A stretch of 64,000 nt of DNA from Planctomycetaceae bacterium (GTDB lineage Bacteria; Planctomycetota; Planctomycetia; Pirellulales; Pirellulaceae), in the NCBI GenBank assembly GCA_020638975.1, contig JACKHN010000004.1, positions 186,001 through 250,000 on the forward strand, written 5' to 3'. The notes beneath the pieces were generated by a model, which saw only the letters and a program-made list of their open reading frames with translations, was not told the origin of the DNA and made no database searches. Below, piece by piece: positions 44,148-53,414 of the stretch; the first letter of the stretch is position 1; every line of letters starts with the position of its first letter. The position numbers and the translations under genes are program-made.

Positions 44148-44357
44148 TCACACTCTCCCATTGCGGCTAGTCGACGACCCGTTTCGAAGATTGCTCGTCC
44201 AAATCATCCCTAGGTGCAAGCCGTATGCCGAACCCACGACGAGACGCATCTCGCCATCATCGTGTTGCTGCCGTTCGATCACTGCTGCTCACTTACGGTG
44301 CTCGGTGTGCGGATTCGCACCCACTGGCCGAGCGTTCTGGCATCCGTGGAACGTGGT

Positions 44358-45722
44358 TCATCCAACCAGTTCGCGTATCGGTCGACCGCGATCAAGCAAT
44401 GTGAGGGGCCGGCCCGCATGATCGGGAAACGCGACCGACTGCGAGTTGATGCCTAGGTGATGATAGATCGTGGCGGCAACGTCCTGCGGATCGAACGGTC
44501 GATCGACGACCTTTTCCCCACGATCGCTCGAGCGACCGATCGCTTGCCCCAGCTTCAGCCCACCGCCGCCGAACAGCACGCTGAACGTGCTGCCCCAGTG
44601 ATCGCGGCCCGCGTTGGCGTTCATCCGCGGAGTGCGGCCGAATTCGCCCATCGCGACGATCAGTGTCTTGTCGTACATACCACGTTCGATCAGATCTTCA
44701 ACCAACGCTCCAATCGCGCGATCCAAAGGTGGAATCAGTAGCTTCGCGCCCTCTTCGGTCTTGTACTGGCCCGGCGAGCCGTGATGGTCCCAGGGCACGC
44801 AATTAACGGTCACAAACGTCACGCCGTTCTCGACAAGTCGTCTTGCAACCAAAGCACTCTGCCCGAAGGTATGGCGACCGTATCGATCGCGAAGCGAATC
44901 CGGTTCTTGTGTGACATCAAACGCTTCGCGAGCCCCACTGCTGGTCAACATATCGAAGGCGGCTTGTTGATGTTCGTCGAGATCATCGAGCATCGGATCA
45001 GCGGCAGCGCGGATTCGATCGAGGTTGGACATCAACTCGCGACGACCCGCAATCCGCTGCAACGTCAAGTCGCCCGCCAAGGCGAGATTCTTGACTCCGT
45101 AATCTTTTTCGTTCGGATCGGAGTTCACGACGAACGGGTTCCAGCCGCCGCCTAGATACGAGGCGTAGTGGAACAGGTTGTCGGTGCCGCCTCGCAAATG
45201 CGGCACGCCGACATACGGTGGCATGCCCGGCGTGTTGGCCCCTCGCACGCGAGCGACCACCGAGCCAATAGCCGGTCGGCGCTGTTGACGGTTGTCGGGA
45301 GCATTGAAGGCCGGTCCTTCAAAGCCGGTGAGCATCCAGTGATTGCCTTTGGTGTGATCTCCCGAGCCGTGGTTGACCGTCCGTACGACTGCCAGCTTGT
45401 CGGCCAGTCGCGCCTGCTCTGGCATCAACTCACCGAATTGAATCCCTGGAACGCTCGTATCGATCGCTCGACAAGGACCGCGATACTCGGCTGGAGCCAG
45501 CGGTTTGGGATCCCACGTCTCCATGTGACCGGGACCACCGCTCAGCCAAAACAAAATGACATTCGCGCCGGCAGCCGAGGAGCGAACAGCACCAGAGGCT
45601 TGCAGCTTCAACAAGTCGGCCAGCGTCAAACCGCCAATGCCCAAGGCGCCGGCTTGCAGGAAGCCGCGTCGAGATACGTCGCTTCGCTGGGGCGGACCGG
45701 ACAGGAGCACGGGGCGTGTCAT
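44358..45722 (-). CDS. DUF1501 domain-containing exported protein
   Basis: A 454-residue DUF1501 protein. The Tat-type signal is in SRRGFLQAGALGIGGLTLAD. The body has NVILFWLSGGPGHMETWDPK, VRTVNHGSGDHTKGNHWMLT and near the end VAMGEFGRTPRMNANAGRDH, WGSTFSVLFGGGGLKLGQAI, all diagnostic of the family, which shares the alkaline-phosphatase/sulfatase fold and is often paired with PSD1/DUF1549 cytochromes. The substrate is unknown. It lies 21 bases downstream of the beta-lactamase fusion gene and may be cotranscribed with it. Confidence 0.94.
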   Translation of the reverse strand: MTRPVLLSGPPQRSDVSRRGFLQAGALGIGGLTLADLLKLQASGAVRSSAAGANVILFWLSGGPGHMETWDPKPLAPAEYRGPCRAIDTSVPGIQFGELMPEQARLADKLAVVRTVNHGSGDHTKGNHWMLTGFEGPAFNAPDNRQQRRPAIGSVVARVRGANTPGMPPYVGVPHLRGGTDNLFHYASYLGGGWNPFVVNSDPNEKDYGVKNLALAGDLTLQRIAGRRELMSNLDRIRAAADPMLDDLDEHQQAAFDMLTSSGAREAFDVTQEPDSLRDRYGRHTFGQSALVARRLVENGVTFVTVNCVPWDHHGSPGQYKTEEGAKLLIPPLDRAIGALVEDLIERGMYDKTLIVAMGEFGRTPRMNANAGRDHWGSTFSVLFGGGGLKLGQAIGRSSDRGEKVVDRPFDPQDVAATIYHHLGINSQSVAFPDHAGRPLTLLDRGRPIRELVG

Positions 45723-45743
45723 TCGGGATGCTCGCGGGATGGA

Positions 45744-47909
45744 TTAAGGAGAAGGCAATTCACGCTTCAAGTTTAACGTTGCGCGGCGAACGGAGAAATG
45801 ATCGTCGCCGGAAAACACCAGATGGATCGTCTTTCCGTCGTCGCTAATCCACTTCGTGGGAATGCTCGAGGTTTCACCTGGTCCAACGTCCCACGCCTCG
45901 GTGAAGAACGCTGTCGTCCAAGGCCCCCACGGTTCGGGAGCGTCATAGATTGCAAAGCCGCCCTGGAAGCGTGTGTCAGGGCCGGGAATGATCTGGCACC
46001 AGAGATATCGCTGGAGCGCCGAGTTGTAGCTGATACCAGATCGATAGCAGCGTTCCGAATGAGCGAACACGGAAACTCGCATTGCTACGTCGTTACTCCA
46101 CTTCGGTTGGGCTTCGGCATTCAGCCCGGCAAAGAATTCGTACGCTTCGCGTTCTCGAACTCGGTCCTTGTGAACACGCGCCAACACCATTCCGTTCGCA
46201 GGTTTATAAGCGCTGTCGTTGTCGTGCGAGTAGAGATAGACGAACTCGTCGCGTGCGCCGGCATAGTCGCGGCCAAAGTTAAGGAACGTCGGAGCGCCGA
46301 AGCTCTCGGTCAGCTTCCAGTCGCTCCACATCCATGTGTTCCCGTGATCGGACGACCAGGCGAGTTGCGAGTTGCTTGCATTGCGAGCCCACAGATACAA
46401 CGTGCCATCGACCATCAACAAGCCGCTGGCTTTCTTGCCGCTCGGACCATCGCCGCGTGTTTCGATCGTTGGCGAGCGTAAGTTGACCGCCGTGAACTTA
46501 TCGGCCGGTCCGCTGATCCGCGATAGACCCATGCTCAACTTCACGTCGATTAACGGTTCAAAACCTTTGCCGTCACCATAAGCCGTGTAGAGGTTGTCAT
46601 CGTCGCCCCAGGTCAACGGCCAGTTGTCTCCGCCTCGAGCTTTTCGAACGATCGTCTCCGGTGGAGCCCACTCGATGTTTGCGATCACTGGGCTGGGTGG
46701 ATAGGGAGGACCCGCGGCTTCGTTTTCGTTCGATAGGCTTCTTTTCTTTGTGGGTTTACGCTCCAGGAGATCGTCTTGTTGGGGTGGCGCGGTGACAAAC
46801 AAGTGCGGAGTCTGGAGAGGCAGGTTGGAAACCCGCCCTACTTGTGCTGCGGCGACGATCGGCTCCAAAAACGGTTGCAGCACGTCGTAGTGCCCGGCCC
46901 ATTCGCGTTTCCACGACTGGCCAGCGCGAGCGACAACAATGTCGAGACTGGGAATGACGACGATCAAACTGTCGTACAAGCCCCAGGTCCAATACGCATC
47001 GAGCGGCACATCTTTCAACGTGCCGTCGGCGTTGTTCCACCACAGCAACCCGTAGTGATCTGATGCGTTGCCGTAGTTCTTCGGATCAACTTCTGGCAAG
47101 CCGACGACAGTTGGCACCGTCGTGCCCGCTTGTTTCACGAAGTCAGCGGGCAGAATCTGTTTTCCGCTCCACGTCCCATTGCGCAGATAGAGCAATCCGA
47201 ACCGTGCCATTGCATCGACATTGGCGCTGATCCCTGAACCGAACTCACGGCGTGGGATGCCGTCGATGTTCTTGTCGCGGTAGCTGTTATTTCGCCAAAC
47301 TAGATCGGTGCGCTGAATGCCGAGCGGCGTGAACACTCGGTCGAACATCAGCCTATCCACATCCTGCTTATAGGCCAGCGTCACGCACTCGGCCAACCAG
47401 TTCGGTCCGCCGTCGCTGTAGGCCCACTTGGTTCCCGGCTCAAAGATCAGCTTCTCGTAACCGCCCGGCTTCTCGAAGCCTGCGGTTTGCGAAGCTAAAT
47501 GTAGGATCGAAATCTCGTCGATCCAACCAGTTTTCGAGTTGATATCGGGCGGCGTCCCAAAGCTGGGATGATGCTGCGTGACTTTGTCTGTGAGACGGAT
47601 CTTGCCATCAAGGATCGCAATCCCCAACGCCGTCGCACCGAACGACTTTGTCGTCGATTTCAAATCGTAACGCTGCTTCGGATCGCCCCACACCATCACG
47701 AGCTTGCCGCTCCGAGTGATGTAGCCTGACCCGCCACCGGTGAGAGCGTAGTCGCGTGCCTTCTCGAGCTGATGACCGTCGAGTCCGACCTTTTGTGGGG
47801 CAACGCTCTCCCATGTCGGCATCGGCCACGCATCTTCCGCACTCGCGATCGACGCGACCATCATCGATGCGGTAACGAGCAGCGCGTACACCTTAACGAC
47901 AAAACACAT
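45744..47909 (-). CDS. Serine beta-lactamase-like hydrolase fused to DUF4185-like domain
   Basis: An exported 721-residue protein with signal peptide VKVYALLVTASMMVASIASA. Residues about 35-370 are a class C beta-lactamase/esterase fold: nucleophile motif STTKSFGATALG (SxxK), second motif YSDGGPNWLAE (Y-S-D/N) and WGLYDSLIVVIPSLDIVVAR. A linker rich in repeat-derived residues follows (VGRVSNLPLQ, palindrome at 46819-46837). Residues about 425-720 resemble DUF4185, a five-bladed propeller: NWPLTWGDDDNLYTAYGDGK, SSDHGNTWMWSDWKL and VYLYSHDNDSAYKPANGMVL. Likely a cell-envelope hydrolase acting on an unknown ester or glycan. Confidence 0.88.
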   Translation of the reverse strand: MCFVVKVYALLVTASMMVASIASAEDAWPMPTWESVAPQKVGLDGHQLEKARDYALTGGGSGYITRSGKLVMVWGDPKQRYDLKSTTKSFGATALGIAILDGKIRLTDKVTQHHPSFGTPPDINSKTGWIDEISILHLASQTAGFEKPGGYEKLIFEPGTKWAYSDGGPNWLAECVTLAYKQDVDRLMFDRVFTPLGIQRTDLVWRNNSYRDKNIDGIPRREFGSGISANVDAMARFGLLYLRNGTWSGKQILPADFVKQAGTTVPTVVGLPEVDPKNYGNASDHYGLLWWNNADGTLKDVPLDAYWTWGLYDSLIVVIPSLDIVVARAGQSWKREWAGHYDVLQPFLEPIVAAAQVGRVSNLPLQTPHLFVTAPPQQDDLLERKPTKKRSLSNENEAAGPPYPPSPVIANIEWAPPETIVRKARGGDNWPLTWGDDDNLYTAYGDGKGFEPLIDVKLSMGLSRISGPADKFTAVNLRSPTIETRGDGPSGKKASGLLMVDGTLYLWARNASNSQLAWSSDHGNTWMWSDWKLTESFGAPTFLNFGRDYAGARDEFVYLYSHDNDSAYKPANGMVLARVHKDRVREREAYEFFAGLNAEAQPKWSNDVAMRVSVFAHSERCYRSGISYNSALQRYLWCQIIPGPDTRFQGGFAIYDAPEPWGPWTTAFFTEAWDVGPGETSSIPTKWISDDGKTIHLVFSGDDHFSVRRATLNLKRELPSP
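46819..46837. repeat. Short palindrome within the hydrolase linker
   Basis: GGCAGGTTGGAAACCCGCC is self-complementary apart from one position and is translated on the minus strand as GRVSNLP in the linker between the two domains. It resembles a repeat unit that is common between planctomycete genes. Confidence 0.55.
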
Positions 47910-47957
47910 AGCTTCAATCCTTCACACCGTTGGAAATGCCGTGCTTGCCGCGAATCC

Positions 47958-49385
47958 TTACACGCGAATCGCGTCGATAGAGGTAGCCTTGCGTTTTTCC
48001 GGGCCGAGCCGACCGCTGACACCCATTGCGGCGAGCATCGTGTTGTAGACGTCGAGTCCTTCGGCGTTGACATCCATGATCTGACCGGTCTTGAAGCGTC
48101 CGCTTGCGCCGGTGATGGCGTGGAAGACTCCGGTGAGTTCTCGTTTCACGTCGTTGTGCCGACCGTCGCCCGATTCAGTCGAGATCGTGATCAACGAATT
48201 CTCCATGATCGATTTACCGTTCGCTTCCATCGCTTCCTTGCCGTTCAGACGCTGCAGGAAGTACGCCACTTCGCGCATCTTCATGTGGGCGTGGGCACGA
48301 AGCTGCTCGTTCTTCTTCTTCTCATCGAACTTATGCCACCACTCGTGGCTGCAACCTTTATCGCCAGACGCTTTGTGCTGAGCGGCGTCGTCGAACTGAA
48401 AGCGTCTCTTTCCGTCGTACTCGTAATCGCCAGTCAAGCGTATGCGTTCGCCGGCGGCGAGGAATGTGAGCGAGCCAAAACGAACGCGATCGGTCTGAAT
48501 CGCCAATGCGTACAGATCCGCCATCAGCCGCCATTCGGATGTGAGTTCCTCGAGGGTAATGTCGATCCCCATGCCGCCGGGATCGGCCTCGCCGCCGTGA
48601 AGCAGCTTTGATTCGGCAGGTAGATCTGGCGCGCCGGCCACTTTGTCCTTCATCGCATACGCACGCTGTTCGTATTCGCGAATCCGCTCCAAGTGTTCTG
48701 CAACGCGCGCTTTCGAGTTGGCACCCAGCGGCGAGTTGGCGCCGGTTAAAAACTTGTACTGCTCCGCGACCGTATCGAGGACACTCCGTTTGAGTCGCTG
48801 TTGTTGCACATCTTCAGGATCGCCCGCGACGGAAACCGTGCCGAAGACACGCTCGAACAGGTCGCGAGGCTTCTCCTGCATCGTGGCGGCAACCGTGCCG
48901 TCGGGATTGTAGCTGTGGACATAGCGACCGACGCGGCTACGACGGAAAAACGTTCCGCCAACTAGAGTCGGCACCATCCCAGCCGGCAACCCCATTGGAT
49001 AGTGAGCGTGGCGAATCATCTGATCGATCGAAGCGCCACCGGCTTTCGCTTCGCCGTCCGGCGGCTCGGCCGTGAACGCTGCAGAAGCACCGTCGTAGTG
49101 CGCGTTGATTCCCTTTTCGTCAGCTCGCACGTGGTCAACGCCGCGCATGATCAACAGCTTGTCGCTCAGTGGCTTCAAGGGTTCGAGTACGCCATCGAAT
49201 CCTTCCGTCTGGAGCGGCGCTGGGATGCCCAAACCGAAGAAGACGTTGAACGCTCGAACCGGCACGGACGCTTGTTCGGCGGCGGTGGTCGTCGAAACCA
49301 ACATCTCTTCCAACAGCGGCAAGCCGATCGTGACGGCTCCAGCCCCCTTCAGCATTGTGCGACGCGTAATCTTACGGCTCGTCAT
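47958..49385 (-). CDS. DUF1552 domain-containing exported protein
   Basis: A 475-residue DUF1552 protein, second copy in the window. The ATG at 49385 shares one base with the stop of the PSD1 gene (TAATG) and has GGAG upstream; the longer frame to 49553 overlaps that gene and is not coding. The N-terminus SRKITRRTMLKGAGAVTIGL is a Tat-like signal (TRRTMLKG). Later come VFFGLGIPAPLQTEGFDGVL, MRGVDHVRADEKGINAHYDG and near the end TISTESGDGRHNDVKRELTG. It is coupled to the preceding PSD1 protein, as at 1.7-6.1 kb. Confidence 0.93.
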   Translation of the reverse strand: MTSRKITRRTMLKGAGAVTIGLPLLEEMLVSTTTAAEQASVPVRAFNVFFGLGIPAPLQTEGFDGVLEPLKPLSDKLLIMRGVDHVRADEKGINAHYDGASAAFTAEPPDGEAKAGGASIDQMIRHAHYPMGLPAGMVPTLVGGTFFRRSRVGRYVHSYNPDGTVAATMQEKPRDLFERVFGTVSVAGDPEDVQQQRLKRSVLDTVAEQYKFLTGANSPLGANSKARVAEHLERIREYEQRAYAMKDKVAGAPDLPAESKLLHGGEADPGGMGIDITLEELTSEWRLMADLYALAIQTDRVRFGSLTFLAAGERIRLTGDYEYDGKRRFQFDDAAQHKASGDKGCSHEWWHKFDEKKKNEQLRAHAHMKMREVAYFLQRLNGKEAMEANGKSIMENSLITISTESGDGRHNDVKRELTGVFHAITGASGRFKTGQIMDVNAEGLDVYNTMLAAMGVSGRLGPEKRKATSIDAIRV

Positions 49386-52000
49386 TACTGTTTCTCCGTT
49401 CGAGTTTCTTGCACTAGATCGCTCAAAACGATCGCAGTGATCAGGCTGGCATAAGTTCCGCCGTCTTGCTGAGCGGCTTTGTGAATTTCCGCCACGACCG
49501 GGGCGTCGGCTGCTAACAGCGGTCGCCCAAGCGCGAACTGGGTTACTTTCCATGTCAGACTTTCGCGGACCCGCTCACTGTTCGCGAGCAGGTCCATTAA
49601 CTCGGCCGATGTCTTGTAGGGGACGGGCTTCGCTTCGCCGGGGAACAGGATCTCGCCGTCGTCTCGCAATGCGTTGCCGTGCTTATCCCTTTCATGGAAC
49701 GCGCCGACACCGTCAAACTTCTCAAGCCCGAACGCCAAGGGCTCGAATCTCGCGTGACAGACACCGCAGTTCGCGTCGGCGATTCGAGATTCGGCGATCC
49801 CGCGTTGCGTGAGGCCCGCTTTCGTAGGCGGCGGTGTCGTGTTGACGCAAGGCGGCGGTGCGTTCACCGTGCCTCGCAACAAATCGTGCAGAACGAACAG
49901 CCCGCGCGAGACCATCGAAGCACCGTCGCCGCCAACGGTCAGTACGCTGCCTTGTGTCAGGATGCCGCCGCGACCGGCGACGGAAGATAGGTCGTACTGC
50001 GAAATATCTTCGCTCAGAGATGTGAGCCCATAATGCTCGGCAAGACGTGGTGTAGCATAAGTCAGCTGAGCGTTGAGAAGATCAGAAAGTGGCCTGTTCT
50101 GTTTCCAAGCCACTTCGCGGAAGTATGCCAACGTCTCGTCTCGCATGTCGGTGGCTAACTGAGCATCCCAGTTGGGAAACTTCTTCGCATCGGGCCGCAG
50201 GTTGGCGAGCCGTCCAAGGTCGAGCCATTCAGAAAGAAACTGCGAAGACCGATCGATGGTCCGTGAATCCTTCAGCATTCGCTGCACTTGTGCCGCAAGC
50301 TTGCCACGATCGGCAAGATCACCGGCATCGGCGGCTCGCATTAATTCCTCATCTGGCGACGAACCCCACAGGATATAACTGAGCCGCGAGGCGAGTTCAT
50401 ATTGAGTGACCGGTCGTTGCGCCCCGCCACCGTGCTGATTCTCGATGCGATAGATGAAACGAGGCGATTGGAGCATCGCTTCGATCATGTAGGTCATGGC
50501 CTGCTTGAAGTCACCGCCAGCGCTCGCGACGGTCGTTGCGATGCCGCTGTAGTTATTCACGTCGCGTTCGTCGAGCGGTCCTCGTAGCATCCACTTGCCC
50601 ATCGCTTCGACGTGCTGACGCATGGTGTCGTCGGTCGAGAGCAGTTGGCTCTTCGAAAACCTAGCCGCGAACTTCAGCACGTCCATACGGCTGACAATGA
50701 TTTCGGCCAATTTGCTGTACGCTTCGACATGCTTAAGATCGATGTTCAAGTTGTAGGCCGTATTGCTGAAGCCGTCGGCTCGCAGGTCGGGCGGCAGCAT
50801 CTCGCGGGCTTCTTTGGAAATATCAACGCCGACGGTGCTGCGAACGGTCTCGATATACTCGGGCACGGTTAGCCGCTGCACCCAGATCTCGCCCGCATGG
50901 CCTTCGTGCAGATAAATCGCGGGATCGATCTGTTCGACTGACCAGTCCGCACCAGCGTCCAACCATTTTCGCAAGGCCACTTTTTCGTTGGCCGATAGCG
51001 GTGCTCGGTCCTTTGGCATTTCGTTCGACTCGACCGATTCCCAGAGCAAACTCTCCGCTGCCTTGCCGGGCGTGATGACCTTGCCGCTTTCGCCGCCAGC
51101 CAAAGCCGCTACTTTGCGTGAGAGATCGAGCCCGCCCTTCTTGATGGCCGAATCGTGGCACTCGAGGCAGTGTTTGGCGAACAGCGGAGCGACTTTGTTA
51201 TCGAACACGTCGTTGTTGCCTGCGGCCACAGCTTCTCTCATCGGAGTGCCTGGCATTGCCTTCGCACCAGCGGCAAAACTCTGTTGCACTTCCTTCGGCG
51301 CTAGTGCTCGATCGTAAATGGCAACCCGATGCAACTCGCCAAGCCAAGGCCGGTCCTTGGTGATTTCATTGGCGAGCGCTAGCCGATGCTTGCCATCCCA
51401 ATTGCTGAAGTTGCCGTTTACTTTGCCATTCGCGATTTGTTTACCGTCGATGTAAATGATTGCCGTGCCCGCCGCGTCGCGAGTGAACACGATGTGACTC
51501 AATCTCGTTTGCAACGACTTCTTCGGACTGCTCGTCGAAGGCAAGCCGTTGTTGTCGCTGCCCGTGACCCGCAGGCGTACGTCGTAGAAATCCTTGTCTT
51601 GACCCAGTGTGACATTGCGTTGGCTCGTGTCACTTGACAGCGACACGATGCGCGCGGGACCAGTCTGCGCGTTGTTAGCCGGCTTGAGCCACGCTTCGAT
51701 CGTGATGGCGTTCGATCGTTTTACCGCATCAATAACCTTCTTGGCTGGCTGAGCCGATGCAATCGACGTCGATGATTCGACGACGAGGGCCCCGTTCGTC
51801 CAGCGGACGCTGCTGGACTTCTCGATAACGAGATCGAGTGGCGTCCCGACGCCCGATACGTCTCGAACGGTTTGGCCGGAGCCTTGGGCGAAGTCATACA
51901 GAACGATCAGGCCTCGATCCGCTTGTTGCGCCACTGCGTTAGGCAGAGACGCGAAAGAGACGAGAATGAAGATACCGGCGACTCGTCGACTTATTTTCAT
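49385..52000 (-). CDS. LamG/concanavalin-like + PSD1-type cytochrome c protein (DUF1592/1588/1585)
   Basis: An exported 871-residue protein with signal peptide RRVAGIFILVSFASLPNAVA. Residues 30-250 form a LamG-like lectin domain (IVLYDFAQGSGQTVRDVSGV, NAITIEAWLKPAN, IIYIDGKQIANGKVN, LGELHRVAIYDRALAPKEVQ). A haem motif CLECH follows at about 277, then GGLDLSRKVAALAGGESGKV, DUF1592 (MLQSPRFIYRIENQ, ELASRLSYILWGSSPDEELM), DUF1588 (GRGGILTQGSVLTVGGDGAS, CGVCHARFEPLAFGLEKFDG) and DUF1585. The added lectin domain suggests carbohydrate binding. It overlaps the DUF1552 start and probably forms a two-gene operon. Confidence 0.93.
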   Translation of the reverse strand: MKISRRVAGIFILVSFASLPNAVAQQADRGLIVLYDFAQGSGQTVRDVSGVGTPLDLVIEKSSSVRWTNGALVVESSTSIASAQPAKKVIDAVKRSNAITIEAWLKPANNAQTGPARIVSLSSDTSQRNVTLGQDKDFYDVRLRVTGSDNNGLPSTSSPKKSLQTRLSHIVFTRDAAGTAIIYIDGKQIANGKVNGNFSNWDGKHRLALANEITKDRPWLGELHRVAIYDRALAPKEVQQSFAAGAKAMPGTPMREAVAAGNNDVFDNKVAPLFAKHCLECHDSAIKKGGLDLSRKVAALAGGESGKVITPGKAAESLLWESVESNEMPKDRAPLSANEKVALRKWLDAGADWSVEQIDPAIYLHEGHAGEIWVQRLTVPEYIETVRSTVGVDISKEAREMLPPDLRADGFSNTAYNLNIDLKHVEAYSKLAEIIVSRMDVLKFAARFSKSQLLSTDDTMRQHVEAMGKWMLRGPLDERDVNNYSGIATTVASAGGDFKQAMTYMIEAMLQSPRFIYRIENQHGGGAQRPVTQYELASRLSYILWGSSPDEELMRAADAGDLADRGKLAAQVQRMLKDSRTIDRSSQFLSEWLDLGRLANLRPDAKKFPNWDAQLATDMRDETLAYFREVAWKQNRPLSDLLNAQLTYATPRLAEHYGLTSLSEDISQYDLSSVAGRGGILTQGSVLTVGGDGASMVSRGLFVLHDLLRGTVNAPPPCVNTTPPPTKAGLTQRGIAESRIADANCGVCHARFEPLAFGLEKFDGVGAFHERDKHGNALRDDGEILFPGEAKPVPYKTSAELMDLLANSERVRESLTWKVTQFALGRPLLAADAPVVAEIHKAAQQDGGTYASLITAIVLSDLVQETRTEKQ

Positions 52001-52417
52001 TGGCTGCTATTCTCCATCGACAAGTCACTGATATTGAAGTGGTGGATTCGTTGTCAACTGTTGACATTCGCTCTGCGATTGAACTTCCGGCGTCATTGGA
52101 AGTTCGTCGACATGCAAAACATCACAGTCCCAGGGCGGGGTCTCGTGGAGGGCGTCATGAACACAAGGCGAGAACTCGTCTCTCCATCTGAGATCTCAGA
52201 CGAATCTCACGCTAAGGTAACAGGTCCGCTGGAATCCGCAAGCTAATTTCGTCTATTTAGCGATCGACGGTGCGTCCATCGATGGGATGGCGCTACCGCT
52301 GACGGGGGAAGGCTCGGAGGGCGGATGCGGGACTGCTGGTGTGTCGACTTGGCAATTGAACTCATGCCAGCTATTGACTGTCTAGTGCGGGTACGGCGGG
52401 TAGATAGGATTCGGGAG
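52001..52417. other. Gap, no gene seen
   Basis: Upstream of the LamG-PSD1 gene and downstream of the aldo/keto reductase. Short plus-strand frames carry no recognisable domain. It probably contains the PSD1 promoter, but no element stands out. Confidence 0.45.
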
Positions 52418-53269
52418 TTACCGTTCGCCGAGCCGTTCGATTCTCGCGACTTCATCCGGTTTTAGGCAAATCGTAGAGGCCTCGAGATCTGCTCGCATAT
52501 GGTCGGCGTTACTGGTGCCAGTTAGCGGAATTATGCCGACATCGAGCGCGAAGCGGAAAACGATTTGCGCCGGTGTCCGGTTATATTGTTTTGCAATCCG
52601 ACCCAACTCGGCATCTGCCAACACGCCGCGATTAGCGGTCAACAACGAGAATCCCTGATATAGCAAGTCGTTCTTCGCACAGAACTCACGAACCCGGCGA
52701 TCCCAACCGCGTACGGCATAGCATCGGTTTTGAACGAAGCGTGGTCGAACTCGTGCCTCGGCGCACAACGACTTGAGTTGATCAAGCGAAACATTGCTGA
52801 CGCCCAACATGGAAGCGCGGTTACTGTCGTGGATTGCCTCCATCGCGCGCCAAGCAGCCCAGTCGTCTGGCGCGAGCCCGTCGGAACTGCTCGGTCCGTG
52901 CAACACATAGGAATCGATTCGCTCGACCCCTAGATGCTCCAGCGAACTGGCGAACGACTGTTCTACTTGCTTCGCAATCGGCGACGCCGGATCGTAGGGC
53001 AAGCGATCATCTTGTCCGCGGCGGAAGGTGAACTTTGATTGCAAGAAGAGGTCGCCTCGTGACACGAGTCCGGCCTCGATAGCCGCTGAAATCGCCTGAC
53101 CAACTGCTTGCTCGTGATAATGCTTACGCTGGTTCGCCGTATCGATACCGCGAAAGCCTGCTCGCAGAGCAAGCTCGGTAAGTTGCTGAGTCCGCTCTTC
53201 CTTCCATGCCGTTCCATAGATGAAGGGCGGAATCTGGACACCATCGATCGCCACGCTCTTATCGGTCAT
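52418..53269 (-). CDS. Aldo/keto reductase
   Basis: An NADPH-dependent oxidoreductase of 283 residues. Catalytic residues visible: Asp in FRGIDTANQRKHYHEQAVGQ (the Tyr is two residues farther on than in most members, in the RKHY block), Lys in FLQSKFTFRRGQDD and His in DSYVLHGPSSSDGLAPDDW. Cofactor-region blocks: MLGVSNVSLDQLKSLC, NRCYAVRGWDRRVREFC, YQGFSLLTANRGVL and PLTGTSNADHMRADLE. ATG 53269 follows AAAGGAG; the frame remains open to 53593 only through truncated-IS sequence. The substrate is unknown. An ISAzo13-like remnant sits directly upstream. Confidence 0.9.
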   Translation of the reverse strand: MTDKSVAIDGVQIPPFIYGTAWKEERTQQLTELALRAGFRGIDTANQRKHYHEQAVGQAISAAIEAGLVSRGDLFLQSKFTFRRGQDDRLPYDPASPIAKQVEQSFASSLEHLGVERIDSYVLHGPSSSDGLAPDDWAAWRAMEAIHDSNRASMLGVSNVSLDQLKSLCAEARVRPRFVQNRCYAVRGWDRRVREFCAKNDLLYQGFSLLTANRGVLADAELGRIAKQYNRTPAQIVFRFALDVGIIPLTGTSNADHMRADLEASTICLKPDEVARIERLGER

Positions 53270-53414
53270 GCAAGTTCTCCTTTGCATGATTCTAGGGCAC
53301 GCAAGTACCGACCACGACTGGTGCGGTTTAAGCCGGGGAATCCCTGATCCTGCGGCCAGACAGTCGCTGAGCCTAAATACATTCCAAGCCTGATACCGCG
53401 TCAAATGTACGGGT

